A DNA stretch of 64,000 nt from Nitratidesulfovibrio sp. SRB-5. GTDB lineage: Bacteria; Desulfobacterota; Desulfovibrionia; Desulfovibrionales; Desulfovibrionaceae. Shown here piece after piece: positions 46,943 through 54,901 of this stretch. The notes beneath the pieces are model-generated. The model did no database searches. It saw only the letters and a list, made by a program, of their open reading frames with translations, and was not told the origin of the DNA. Within the stretch, counting starts at the first letter, position 1. Each line of letters starts with the position of its first letter. Location: the NCBI RefSeq assembly GCF_019931275.1, contig NZ_JAIOTY010000004.1, positions 58,092 through 122,091 of the forward strand. Reading direction: 5' to 3'. The position numbers and the translations under genes are program-made.

Positions 46943-47542
46943 CTAGCGGGCCGCTGCGGCCAGGTAGTCGGCGATCATCCGGTCGTAGGCCGCCGTGGCG
47001 GCAAAGGTGAGCACCGACATCTCGCGCCGGAATTCCAGCCCCACGCGCATGGAATTGGTGCGCATTTCCTCCATGGCCTGCCCGTAGTACGCGGGCGAAG
47101 GCAGCACGAGGATGGAGTGGTAGTTCTTGGCTGCGGCGCGCAGCATGCACGGGCCGCCGATGTCGATTTCCTCCACGGCCTGCTTGAGGTCCAGCCCCTT
47201 GGCCGCGGCAGTGGCGAAATCGTACAGGTTCACACAGATCAGGTCGAACGGGGCAATGCCCAGTTCACGCAGCGTGGCCACGTGTTCCGGGTTGTCCTTG
47301 TCGGCCAGCACGCCGCCGTGGATGTGCGGGTGCAGCGTCTTCACCCGGCCCCCGAGAATTTCGGGAAAGCCGGTCACGCGGCTGACGGGGGTGACCTTCA
47401 GCCCCGCGCCTTCGAGCATGCGGCGCGTGCCGCCGGTGGAGACGAGTTCCACGCCGTTGCCCGCCAGAAAGGCCGCGAAGTCGGCCAGGCCGCTCTTGTC
47501 CGTGGCGCTCATGAGCGCCCGTTTGATGGGCAGGAACTCCAT
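46943..47542 (-). CDS. purH: IMP cyclohydrolase (PurH N-terminal domain only)
   Basis: A 199-residue MGS-like domain equal to the N-terminal half of bifunctional PurH; it closes FAICAR to IMP, the last step of purine synthesis. ALMSATDKSGLADFA, LVSTGGTRRMLEGAG, the PEILGGRVKTLHPHIHGGVL block and the GGPCMLRAAAKNY block are all present. The AICAR formyltransferase domain is missing and is encoded separately at 52847-54139. ATG 47542 follows AAGGAG; longer frames upstream are not supported. Confidence 0.93.
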   Translation of the reverse strand: MEFLPIKRALMSATDKSGLADFAAFLAGNGVELVSTGGTRRMLEGAGLKVTPVSRVTGFPEILGGRVKTLHPHIHGGVLADKDNPEHVATLRELGIAPFDLICVNLYDFATAAAKGLDLKQAVEEIDIGGPCMLRAAAKNYHSILVLPSPAYYGQAMEEMRTNSMRVGLEFRREMSVLTFAATAAYDRMIADYLAAAAR

Positions 47543-47715
47543 GCGTTCTCCTTGTCGCGGAATCTCGTAAACGTTCACTTGCCAGTGCCAGAAGAAACCC
47601 GTCAGCGCAAGGGCGTGAGCGGTATGCCACGCCATGCGCGACAACAGCAACGGTGGGGGCACGGCGCGGAACAGAAACGGCAATGCGCATTGCGGTTGTC
47701 CGGCGCGGGAACGAA

Positions 47716-47748
47716 GCGCGGCGCACGGAAGAACTCCGTGCGCCGCGC
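47716..47748. terminator. strong hairpin downstream of thrC
   Basis: GCGCGGCGCACGGA pairs perfectly with TCCGTGCGCCGCGC around an AGAAC loop. A T-run is weak on either side. It lies about 45 bases past the thrC stop and before purH, so it probably ends or stabilises the thrC transcript. Confidence 0.7.
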
Positions 47749-47791
47749 CGTTTGATCGGATGCGGGATGGGCGGTTGCCCTGAATGCGGCG

Positions 47792-49270
47792 TTACGCCTT
47801 CTTCGCCAGCCCCAGTCTGGCCACCACCGCCTCGGCGGCGGCAAGGGTGTAGGCCTCGGGCGACAGGCGCGCCTTGTCTTCCGGGCTGACCACCAGCGCG
47901 GGCGCGTTGGCCAGGCTGGCGTCCGGGGTCACGCCGTATTCGGGCGGGAAGCTGTTGGTGAAGTACATGTCCTGAAAGCCCGCAAACTTCAGGCTGTGCG
48001 CCGTTGCGTCGAGCACGGCGTGCTCGCCCTGCGACACCAGGCCCAGTTCCCGGGCCTTGATCAGCCCGGCCAGGCATTCGCCGCCCTGGGTGCAGGCGAT
48101 GTGCCCGTGGCGGTTGCCCCGGATCATGGCGTCCATGATCTCCTGCTCGGTCACCTGCACCACGGAGAAGGCGCGTTCGCCCCCTTCCGCGATAAACCTG
48201 TCCGCCAGCGCCTTCACGCGGGGGAAGGACACCGGGTTGCCGATCATGGCCGCCTGGGCCACGCTGGGCTGCACGGTGACCGGGGCGTAGGTGCGGGTGG
48301 CCGGGTCCGGCTGGCTGTAGTAGCGCCACACCGGGTCCGCATGGTGCGACTGCACGCCGATGACCCGCGGCAGGGCGTCGATGACGCCAAGGCGCAGCAG
48401 CTTCAGGAAGCCTGCCATGATGGCCGTGACGTTGCCCGCGTTGCCGATGGGCACGAACACGCACTGCCCCTTCATGTCCCAGCCGTACCACTGGGCCACC
48501 TCGAAGGCGTACGATTCCTGGCCCAGGATGCGCCAGCTGTTCTTGGAATTCAGCAGGGCCACCCGGTAGTTTTCGGCCAGGTGTTCCACCACCTTCATGC
48601 AGTCGTCGAACACGCCGGGAATTTCCAGCACCGTGGCCCCACTGCCGAGGGGCTGCGAAAGCTGCTGCGGGGTGACCTTGCCGTGCGGCAGCAGCACCAC
48701 CGACTTCACCGGCCCGCCCACGTACGAGGCGTACAGCGCGGCGGCGGCGGATGTGTCGCCCGTGGAGGCGCACACGGTCAGCACCTCGTCCCAGCCGTGC
48801 TTGCGCACCAGCGCCTTCAGGTAGCTGAACGCGCAGGCCATGCCCCGGTCCTTGAACGAGGCGCTGGGGTTCTGGCCGTCGTTCTTGAAGGCGAAGGGAA
48901 TGCCCACGGCATCGCGCAGCACGGGGGCCGCCTCGATGATGGGGGTGTTGCCCTCGCCAAGGTACACGATGTCCTCTTCTTCCAGCACCGGGGCCATCAG
49001 CTCGTAGAAGCGGAAGATGCCGCGCAGGGCGGTGGTGCGGGTGGCGGCGCGGGCGTCGAACAGGGCGCGCCATTCGGGACCGGTGCGCTGTTCCGCCAGC
49101 GTGTCGAAATCAAGGTCTTCAAGCAGGTACACCCCGCCGCAGCTGGGGCAGGTGTACAGCAGTTCGTCGATGCCGCGACGCTCTCCGCAGCCGAGGCAGA
49201 CGTACTCCATCCGCGTGCGCGCGGCCGGAAAGTCGTGACCGGGTGCGGGACAGGATGTGGGACAAGGCAT
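47792..49270 (-). CDS. thrC: threonine synthase with N-terminal zinc ribbon
   Basis: A 492-residue PLP enzyme turning O-phosphohomoserine into threonine. The N-terminal 60 residues carry two Cys pairs (CLGCGERR, YTCPSCGG), a zinc ribbon not found in E. coli ThrC. YLGEGNTPIIEAAP and the PLP-Lys block NPSASFKDRGM near 135, then the phosphate-binding FVPIGNAGNVTA near 245, define the fold. ATG 49270 has AAGGAGA at suitable distance and is preferred to the upstream in-frame start. Confidence 0.92.
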   Translation of the reverse strand: MPCPTSCPAPGHDFPAARTRMEYVCLGCGERRGIDELLYTCPSCGGVYLLEDLDFDTLAEQRTGPEWRALFDARAATRTTALRGIFRFYELMAPVLEEEDIVYLGEGNTPIIEAAPVLRDAVGIPFAFKNDGQNPSASFKDRGMACAFSYLKALVRKHGWDEVLTVCASTGDTSAAAALYASYVGGPVKSVVLLPHGKVTPQQLSQPLGSGATVLEIPGVFDDCMKVVEHLAENYRVALLNSKNSWRILGQESYAFEVAQWYGWDMKGQCVFVPIGNAGNVTAIMAGFLKLLRLGVIDALPRVIGVQSHHADPVWRYYSQPDPATRTYAPVTVQPSVAQAAMIGNPVSFPRVKALADRFIAEGGERAFSVVQVTEQEIMDAMIRGNRHGHIACTQGGECLAGLIKARELGLVSQGEHAVLDATAHSLKFAGFQDMYFTNSFPPEYGVTPDASLANAPALVVSPEDKARLSPEAYTLAAAEAVVARLGLAKKA

Positions 49271-49357
49271 GGGGCCGGTCTCCTTGAGATCGTGCAATGC
49301 AGCAGTTGTGGCGCCTGCCGTGGCACCGGCGACAAGGCCGGGGCGGCGCCGTGAAAG

Positions 49358-50086
49358 CTACTTTTCCGGCGTGGCGCCGGGTTCTCCGTGCGCGGCGCAG
49401 CCGCACCCGCAGGGGGCCTGCCCGTCAGCCCGGTCGGCAAGGTCAGCCTGATCGGTGGAGGCGTTGCCCGCCGCGCAGCCGGTGTCCGCCGCGTCGTGGT
49501 GCTTCTTCTGCCAGGGCTTTTCCTCGCCGCGCGCCAGCCGCCCGATGTTCTCGCGGTGGCTCCAGTACACAAGGGCCATGACCACCAGCGCCAGCGGCAG
49601 CAGCTTCCACTTGCCGTACACCAGCAGGAACACGGGCAGGGCCGTGACCAGGGTCAGCGAGCCCAGCGAGACGAAGCCGGAACGCCAGATCACCAGCAGG
49701 CAGGCAATGCCCGCCAGCACCAGTTGCCCGAAGGCCAGCGGAATGAACACGCCCACCGTGGTGGCCACGGCCTTCCCCCCCCTGAAGCCCAGGAAGCAGG
49801 AATAGAGGTGCCCCAGCAGGGCGGCCAGCGCCGTCAGGCTGTGGAAGAACGTGGAATCGCTGAACGACATGGCGATGGCCACGGGCAGCGCGCCCTTCAG
49901 CGCGTCGCACAGCAGGGTGGCCACGCCCCATTTGGTGCCGCACAGCCGGGCCACGTTGGTGGCGCCCACGTTGCGGCTGCCGCCGGTGCGCGGGTCCACC
50001 CCGCAGAAGGTGCGGGCGAACACCAGCCCGAAGGGGATGGAGCCCATGACGTAGGCGATGGCGATCCAAAGCAGCTTACCCATCAT
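49358..50086 (-). CDS. plsY: glycerol-3-phosphate acyltransferase PlsY
   Basis: A 242-residue integral membrane enzyme that acylates glycerol-3-phosphate from acyl-phosphate, the first step of phospholipid synthesis. The three cytoplasmic motifs are present: [11 protein letters not shown] and [13 protein letters not shown], then [15 protein letters not shown], and [16 protein letters not shown]. Five membrane segments are seen. The last 40 residues form an unusual hydrophilic, Cys-rich tail ([13 protein letters not shown]) not usual for the family. ATG 50086 follows GGAGG. Confidence 0.95.
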   Translation of the reverse strand: MMGKLLWIAIAYVMGSIPFGLVFARTFCGVDPRTGGSRNVGATNVARLCGTKWGVATLLCDALKGALPVAIAMSFSDSTFFHSLTALAALLGHLYSCFLGFRGGKAVATTVGVFIPLAFGQLVLAGIACLLVIWRSGFVSLGSLTLVTALPVFLLVYGKWKLLPLALVVMALVYWSHRENIGRLARGEEKPWQKKHHDAADTGCAAGNASTDQADLADRADGQAPCGCGCAAHGEPGATPEK

Positions 50087-50215
50087 GATCGTGCCTCCTG
50101 CGGGGGCTGGGCGGGTGAAATGTCGTTGTCGCGGTTGGCGTGCCAGGGCGCGCCGTCCCTCTCGGAATACGCGCCGCCTGGCTGGGAATGCGCCCCGCGC
50201 CGGGTCACAATGCCG

Positions 50216-52423
50216 TCACTCTTCTTCCGCGTCCAGTATCTGGATTTCGTTGTTCAGCGGATGGATCTTGCCCACCCGCACCCGGAAGTGCTGGCCGGGG
50301 TTCACCTTGTCGCCGAATGTGGCGCGCCGCCCGCGCAGGAACAGCTGTTCGCGCGGCAGGCTGACCGTGACGAAGGCGTCGTTTTCTTCCGTGACCACGG
50401 CGTGCCACCAGGTCTTGTCGCCCTTCTGGCGAAAATGCAGCAGCTTCCAGTAGCGCGGGCGAAAGCGCTGCACCTGTCCCGCCGCGTCCAGCCGGGCGTT
50501 CAGCAGGGGCAGCATGGCGTCCAGTTCCTCGCGGGTCCAGCGGCCCTGCCCGGCGGCCAGCGCGTGCAGCACCTGGGTTTCGTTGATCAGGTCGGGGTAG
50601 CGGCGCAGCGGCGAGGTGACCGGGCTGTACGCGGGCACCCCGATGCCCGCATGGGGTCGGGGCGAGGTTTCCAGCAGCGACGAGGCCAGGGCCTTGACCA
50701 CCCGCGCCACCTCGTGCGGGGCGCGCCACACCCCGGCGTATTCGCGGGGAATGCCCACGTCCTGGGTGCGGTGCAGCAGGGCCACGCGGTTTTCACCGGC
50801 CCAGCGGGCCACCCCGGCGTTGGCGAGGATCATCATCTCCGCCACGATGGACTGGCTGCGCGGCGTGGTCGGCTGCTCCGCGATGTCCACCACGGTGGCG
50901 GAGCCTTCGCCGGATAACGTCACCTTCGGATCGTCGCGTTCGATGATCACCGCCCCGCGCCCGATGCGGTGGGATTGCAGGGCGCGCGCCAGCCTGTCGG
51001 CCACGGCCAGCCGGTCCGCGTGCGGGGCCGCCGCGTTGTCCGGCAGGGGGATGGGCGCGGCGGTGGGGGCGGATGCGGCGTCCTCCGCGTCCGGGTCGCC
51101 CGCCAGCATGGCCGCCAGCAGGTCGTCGTCCGGGTTCGGGGCGGCCTGCGGCGGGGCCACGGCGGCCAGGCAGGCCTCGCAGGCCTCGTAGGTGAGGTTG
51201 GCGGCCAGGTTCACCCACGCCCCGCCGGGCACGCAGGATTGCAGTTCGCCGTCCGGGGCCACTTCCATGGCCAGCACCAGCGCGGGCCGGTCCTGCCCGG
51301 CCAGCAGGCTGAAGAAGCCGGTGCCCAGTTCGTCGGGCAGCATGTGGTGGGTGGCTTCCGGCAGGTAGATGCTGGTGGCGCGGCGCAGCACGGCCTTGTC
51401 CAGTTCGCTGCCGTAGGGCCAGGCCAGGGCCGGGCAGGCCAGGGCCAGCCACAGGCGAAAGCCCCCGTCGCCGCGCGCCTCGATGTGGAAGGCGTCGTCG
51501 ATGTCGCGGGTGGTGGCGGAATCTATGGAGATGAACGGCGTGGCCAGCGGTTCGCGCCGGGCGGATTCCACGGCGGCGCGCAGCGCGGCGATGTCGTCCG
51601 CGTGGCTGGCTGCCCAGGCGTTGCCGGGGTCGTAGCCCGCGCGGTCCATCCAGAAATTGTGGTGCTCCGGCACCAGGCCCCAGGTTTTGGCCAGGTGCAG
51701 GGCCAGGTGCGGGTCGTCGGGCAGGCCCTTGGTCACCTGTTTCCAGACCGCCTCGGAGTCGTGGTCGTCCGGGTCGGCCAGACGGGTCATGACCAGCGCG
51801 GCCAGCTGTTCGGCGATGTCCGGTTCGGGGCGTTCCGGCGAGGTTTCCGGCGGCAGGGTGCGGCGGCGCGAGTGCACGTCCCACAGGATGCGCACGAATT
51901 CGTTGCCTGCGGCCACCAGGGCTTCGCGCTGGCGGGTGGCTTCCTGTTCGGCCAGACGGGCGTCCACCTTTTCGGCGGTGTACACCTCGAAGTCGGGCGG
52001 CTGGAACTTGAAGTGCGTCTTGCAGGCCAGCATGGCGCGGCCAAGGGCGGCAAGGTCGTCCACTTCGGGCGCTTCCCAGAGCAATTCCGCGAACCATTCC
52101 AGCGAGGCGCGGTCCACCTCGCCCTGGGCCAGGGTCCAGAGTTCCAGCGCGTCGAGCGTGGTTTCGCGGTCGTCGCGGCGCTGGCGGTGCAACTCCAGCA
52201 GGTCGATGATCTGCTGGCGGCCGTATTCGCCGGAGTAGACCGGGCCGGACCAGGGCAGCAGGCGGTTGGTGGTGAGCTTGGTTTCGCGGCGGTTGGCGAG
52301 CAGCAGGCGCAGCTTGCCTGCCTGTTCTTCGAGCACCCAGGCCGTTATGGGGCGGTTGCCCTGCATGAATTCAACGATGCACCCCGGGCCGGGGTAGCGC
52401 ACGATGCCGGATGGTGCCGCCAT
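50216..52423 (-). CDS. RNase II/RNase R-family exoribonuclease
   Basis: A 735-residue RNB-domain protein. The catalytic signature ISIDSATTRDIDDAFH is at about residue 288, with the metal-binding Asp cluster. The later RNB block HRIGRGAVII / VAEMMILANAGVARWAG and SPVTSPLRRYPDLIN near 600 are typical. A C-terminal OB/S1-like domain follows. The N-terminal 200 residues are divergent from RNase R cold-shock domains. Residues about 440-475 are an Ala/Pro/Asp-rich insertion. It degrades RNA 3' to 5'. ATG 52423 is preceded by GCGGGAA. The next gene plsY is 130 bases downstream. Confidence 0.88.
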   Translation of the reverse strand: MAAPSGIVRYPGPGCIVEFMQGNRPITAWVLEEQAGKLRLLLANRRETKLTTNRLLPWSGPVYSGEYGRQQIIDLLELHRQRRDDRETTLDALELWTLAQGEVDRASLEWFAELLWEAPEVDDLAALGRAMLACKTHFKFQPPDFEVYTAEKVDARLAEQEATRQREALVAAGNEFVRILWDVHSRRRTLPPETSPERPEPDIAEQLAALVMTRLADPDDHDSEAVWKQVTKGLPDDPHLALHLAKTWGLVPEHHNFWMDRAGYDPGNAWAASHADDIAALRAAVESARREPLATPFISIDSATTRDIDDAFHIEARGDGGFRLWLALACPALAWPYGSELDKAVLRRATSIYLPEATHHMLPDELGTGFFSLLAGQDRPALVLAMEVAPDGELQSCVPGGAWVNLAANLTYEACEACLAAVAPPQAAPNPDDDLLAAMLAGDPDAEDAASAPTAAPIPLPDNAAAPHADRLAVADRLARALQSHRIGRGAVIIERDDPKVTLSGEGSATVVDIAEQPTTPRSQSIVAEMMILANAGVARWAGENRVALLHRTQDVGIPREYAGVWRAPHEVARVVKALASSLLETSPRPHAGIGVPAYSPVTSPLRRYPDLINETQVLHALAAGQGRWTREELDAMLPLLNARLDAAGQVQRFRPRYWKLLHFRQKGDKTWWHAVVTEENDAFVTVSLPREQLFLRGRRATFGDKVNPGQHFRVRVGKIHPLNNEIQILDAEEE

Positions 52424-52503
52424 GTTTCCCGCTTGGTTTGTATCAGTGAGGCCGGGGCGTTGTGAGCGTTGGCGCGTCCTGTCAGCGCAGGTGCGCTGCC
52501 TGC

Positions 52504-52622
52504 GGAATCCGTCTTTTGCCGCCGGACTGCGTTGAATCAAGATTTTTGATGCTCACGTACAAGAGTACGCTGCGCTCAAAAACCTTGATTCGCCTTGTCC
52601 GGCGGGCAAAACTCGTAATTCC
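52504..52622. repeat. 119-base imperfect palindrome
   Basis: The outer arms (GGAATCCGTCTTTTGCC and GGCAAAACTCGTAATTCC), the middle arms (GCCGGACTGCG and CGCCTTGTCCGGC) and the inner arms (GAATCAAGATTTTTGATGC and GCGCTCAAAAACCTTGATTC) all pair, ending in GTAC-AAGA-GTAC at the tip. It lies 80 bases before the start of the minus-strand exoribonuclease gene. It looks like a REP/BIME-like genome repeat or a structured transcript end. Confidence 0.8.
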
Positions 52623-52767
52623 TTGCATCGCCCCCGCACCAGCCACCCGCAGCGGAAGACCGCTGCGGGGTATAAGGAAGAAAGGCAAGTTCAGGACGAG
52701 AGCAGAAAAAAGCATCAGCTTCGACAGGGAAGGAAGCTGAGGGGCGTGGTGTTGCCCGACTACATAT

Positions 52768-52826
52768 AAAAAGTTTGGGGGGGAGGGGTACGGGGAGGGA
52801 GACCCTTTTCAAAGGGTCCCCTCCCC
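52768..52826. repeat. large intergenic hairpin, family copy D
   Basis: AAAAAGTTTGGGGGG is followed by arms GGGGAGGGAGACCCTTT and AAAGGGTCCCCTCCCC. It is nearly the same as copy A at 22376 in layout and flanking A-run. Here the minus-strand T-run falls downstream of the AICAR formyltransferase gene (stop at 52847), so it can act as that gene's terminator. Confidence 0.8.
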
Positions 52827-52846
52827 GTATTCTCTTCCAACATTCT

Positions 52847-54139
52847 TTAATGTTTAAAAGATCTCTGCCCCGTAAACACCATGGCGACCTGCGGGCTGGC
52901 CTCGTTCACGGCCATGATCACTTCGTGGTCGCGCATGGAGCCGCCGGGCTGGGCGATGGCGGCAACGCCCTGTGCCAGGGCCACGTCCACGCCGTCGCGG
53001 AAGGGGAAGAACCCGTCGGAGACCAGCACGGTGCCGGGCAGGCCACCGCGTTCGTCCCTGGTGCGGCGTTCGATGGCGGCCAGCGAGTCGGCCAGGGCCG
53101 GGTCGGCGGCGGCCTTCTGCTTCAGATCGTACAGCGAGCAGTTGTGCGCGGCGAAGGCCAGCGAGTCTGCGTACTTGGTATAGGCCTTGTGAATGGCCAG
53201 TTCCACGCAGCCCACGCGGTCCTGTTCGCCGGTGCCGATGGCCACGGTGGCGCCGTTGCGGGCAAAGATCACCGAGTTGGACGTGACGCCCGACTCCACG
53301 GCCCAGGCGAACAGCAGGTCGTCGGCTTCCTGCTTGGAAGGCGCGCGGGCGGTGACGGTGACGCCGTCCTTGCTGGTGGCTTCGGCGGGCAGAAAGTCGG
53401 CCACGGTGCGGATGCGGTTGCGGAACGAGTGCTGGATGACCATGCCGCCGTCGGTCAGGCTCTTGATGTCCAGGAACGGCGCATCGGCGAACTGATCGAG
53501 CCGGGCCAGGCCGGGCATGCGCAATATGCGCAGATTCTTGCGGGTTTGCAGCAGTTCCAGCACACCGGGCTCGAAGTCGGGCGCGGCCACCACCTCGAAG
53601 TAGTTGGCGGCGATGAGTTCACCGGCGGCGCGGCAAAGCGGGCGGTTGACCACCACGGCCCCGCCGAACGCGGCGATCCGGTCGCAGTTGTAGGCCTTGT
53701 CCAGCGCGTCGGCCACGCCATCATTGGACCATGCGGCCCCGCACGGGTTGTTGTGCTTCAGGATGACGGCGGCGGGGCGCGCGGTGAGGTACTGAAGGAT
53801 GTTCACCCCGTTGTCCACGTCGGTCAGGTTGGTCTTGCCGGGGTGCTTGCCCGCCTGGACCATGTGTTCTTCGGCGATGGCCGAGACAAGGCCCTGTCCG
53901 GCGGCGCGAAAGGCCACGCCGCCAAGGGTCAGCCCGCCTTCGGCCAGTTCGTACAGGGCGGCGGGCTGGTCGGGGTTTTCGCCGTAGCGCAGGCCCTTGC
54001 GTTCACCGTCGATGGTCCAGGTGCGCTTGCGGTAGGTCAGGGTGGTGTCGCCCAGCGTCAGGGTAAGGGAATCCGGAAACGGATCGTCCTGGAGGGTGCG
54101 GTACATGTCCTTGAGGCTGGCGGGCTTCGGCGAAGTCAT
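52847..54139 (-). CDS. AICAR formyltransferase (PurH C-terminal domain as separate gene)
   Basis: A 430-residue protein equal to the transformylase half of PurH, transferring a formyl group from 10-formyl-THF to AICAR. The blocks LRYGENPDQPAALYE near residue 50, ILKHNNPCGAA near 125 (catalytic Lys-His), IAAFGGAVVVNR near 157 and VSDGFFPFRDGVDVA near 385 are typical. It begins after a 30-residue extension. ATG 54139 has GGAG upstream. Together with the cyclohydrolase gene at 46943-47542 it makes up the two last steps of purine synthesis, split over two loci. Confidence 0.93.
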   Translation of the reverse strand: MTSPKPASLKDMYRTLQDDPFPDSLTLTLGDTTLTYRKRTWTIDGERKGLRYGENPDQPAALYELAEGGLTLGGVAFRAAGQGLVSAIAEEHMVQAGKHPGKTNLTDVDNGVNILQYLTARPAAVILKHNNPCGAAWSNDGVADALDKAYNCDRIAAFGGAVVVNRPLCRAAGELIAANYFEVVAAPDFEPGVLELLQTRKNLRILRMPGLARLDQFADAPFLDIKSLTDGGMVIQHSFRNRIRTVADFLPAEATSKDGVTVTARAPSKQEADDLLFAWAVESGVTSNSVIFARNGATVAIGTGEQDRVGCVELAIHKAYTKYADSLAFAAHNCSLYDLKQKAAADPALADSLAAIERRTRDERGGLPGTVLVSDGFFPFRDGVDVALAQGVAAIAQPGGSMRDHEVIMAVNEASPQVAMVFTGQRSFKH

Positions 54140-54523
54140 GACGGGCTCCGGCAGGGGGCGGCGCGGCCCGGCAACGCCGCGTGCATCCGGCGCGCGCGGG
54201 GTGCGCGGGGGGCCGGGTGCGGCGTGCCGGATACGGCGGGCCTGCGCCCGGCGGCGAGGCCGGGCGGAATGGGCGTTATCGGGGGCGGAAACGGCGCGGC
54301 ATGCGCAACGCCCCGCCACGGGGCGGGGCGCGGTCGCCTTCCGGGCTGCGACAGCGGGAATGCTAGCACAGCCCGCAAGGGCGGGCAATTTCCATTTGAA
54401 CCGGCATCCGGATTGGCGTAGCCTGCGGGGCACGGCGCGGCCACTGCACGCGCGCGGACGCATCGGCGTCCCGAGACGTCCCGGCCGCCCCCACACCACC
54501 CCGCATGAAGGAGCGATGACCCC

Positions 54524-54901
54524 ATGGAGCGCATGCTGCAAAAGCTGGCACAGCAACTGAACGCCTACGACGAGGCGTCGCTGATGTCGCTGTGGGACCG
54601 CTACGCCGCCGTGGTGGACCGCTTCGAACCCACCAAGCGGTGGGAAGAGGCGGCGCTGGTGCTCAGCCTGATCCAGGCGGTGCGCTGGAAGAACCAGCTC
54701 TTCAACCACCACTGGGCCTCGGCGGCCCGGCCCGAGGGCGAACCCATGGGGGTGCCCCCGCGCATGGCCTTCAACCTCGAACCGGTAGCCGAATCCCCTG
54801 CCGGGAATGGCGACCCCGCCCTAAACGGTGGGCCAGCGGACGGGGACGGCGTCCAGAAGCGGCGCAAGGTGCTCAGCTTCCGGCCGCGAGAGGGCGACTA
54901 G
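54524..54901 (+). CDS. conserved small hypothetical protein
   Basis: A 125-residue protein of unknown function. The first 75 residues are helical and well composed (LQKLAQQLNAYDEASLMSLW, then FEPTKRWEEAALVLSLIQAV and RWKNQLFNHHWA); the rest is Gly/Pro-rich with a basic end (QKRRKVLSFRPREGD). An AAGGAG site lies ten bases before ATG 54524. The 3' end overlaps the convergent lytic transglycosylase gene by 81 bases. Confidence 0.75.
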   Translation: MERMLQKLAQQLNAYDEASLMSLWDRYAAVVDRFEPTKRWEEAALVLSLIQAVRWKNQLFNHHWASAARPEGEPMGVPPRMAFNLEPVAESPAGNGDPALNGGPADGDGVQKRRKVLSFRPREGD

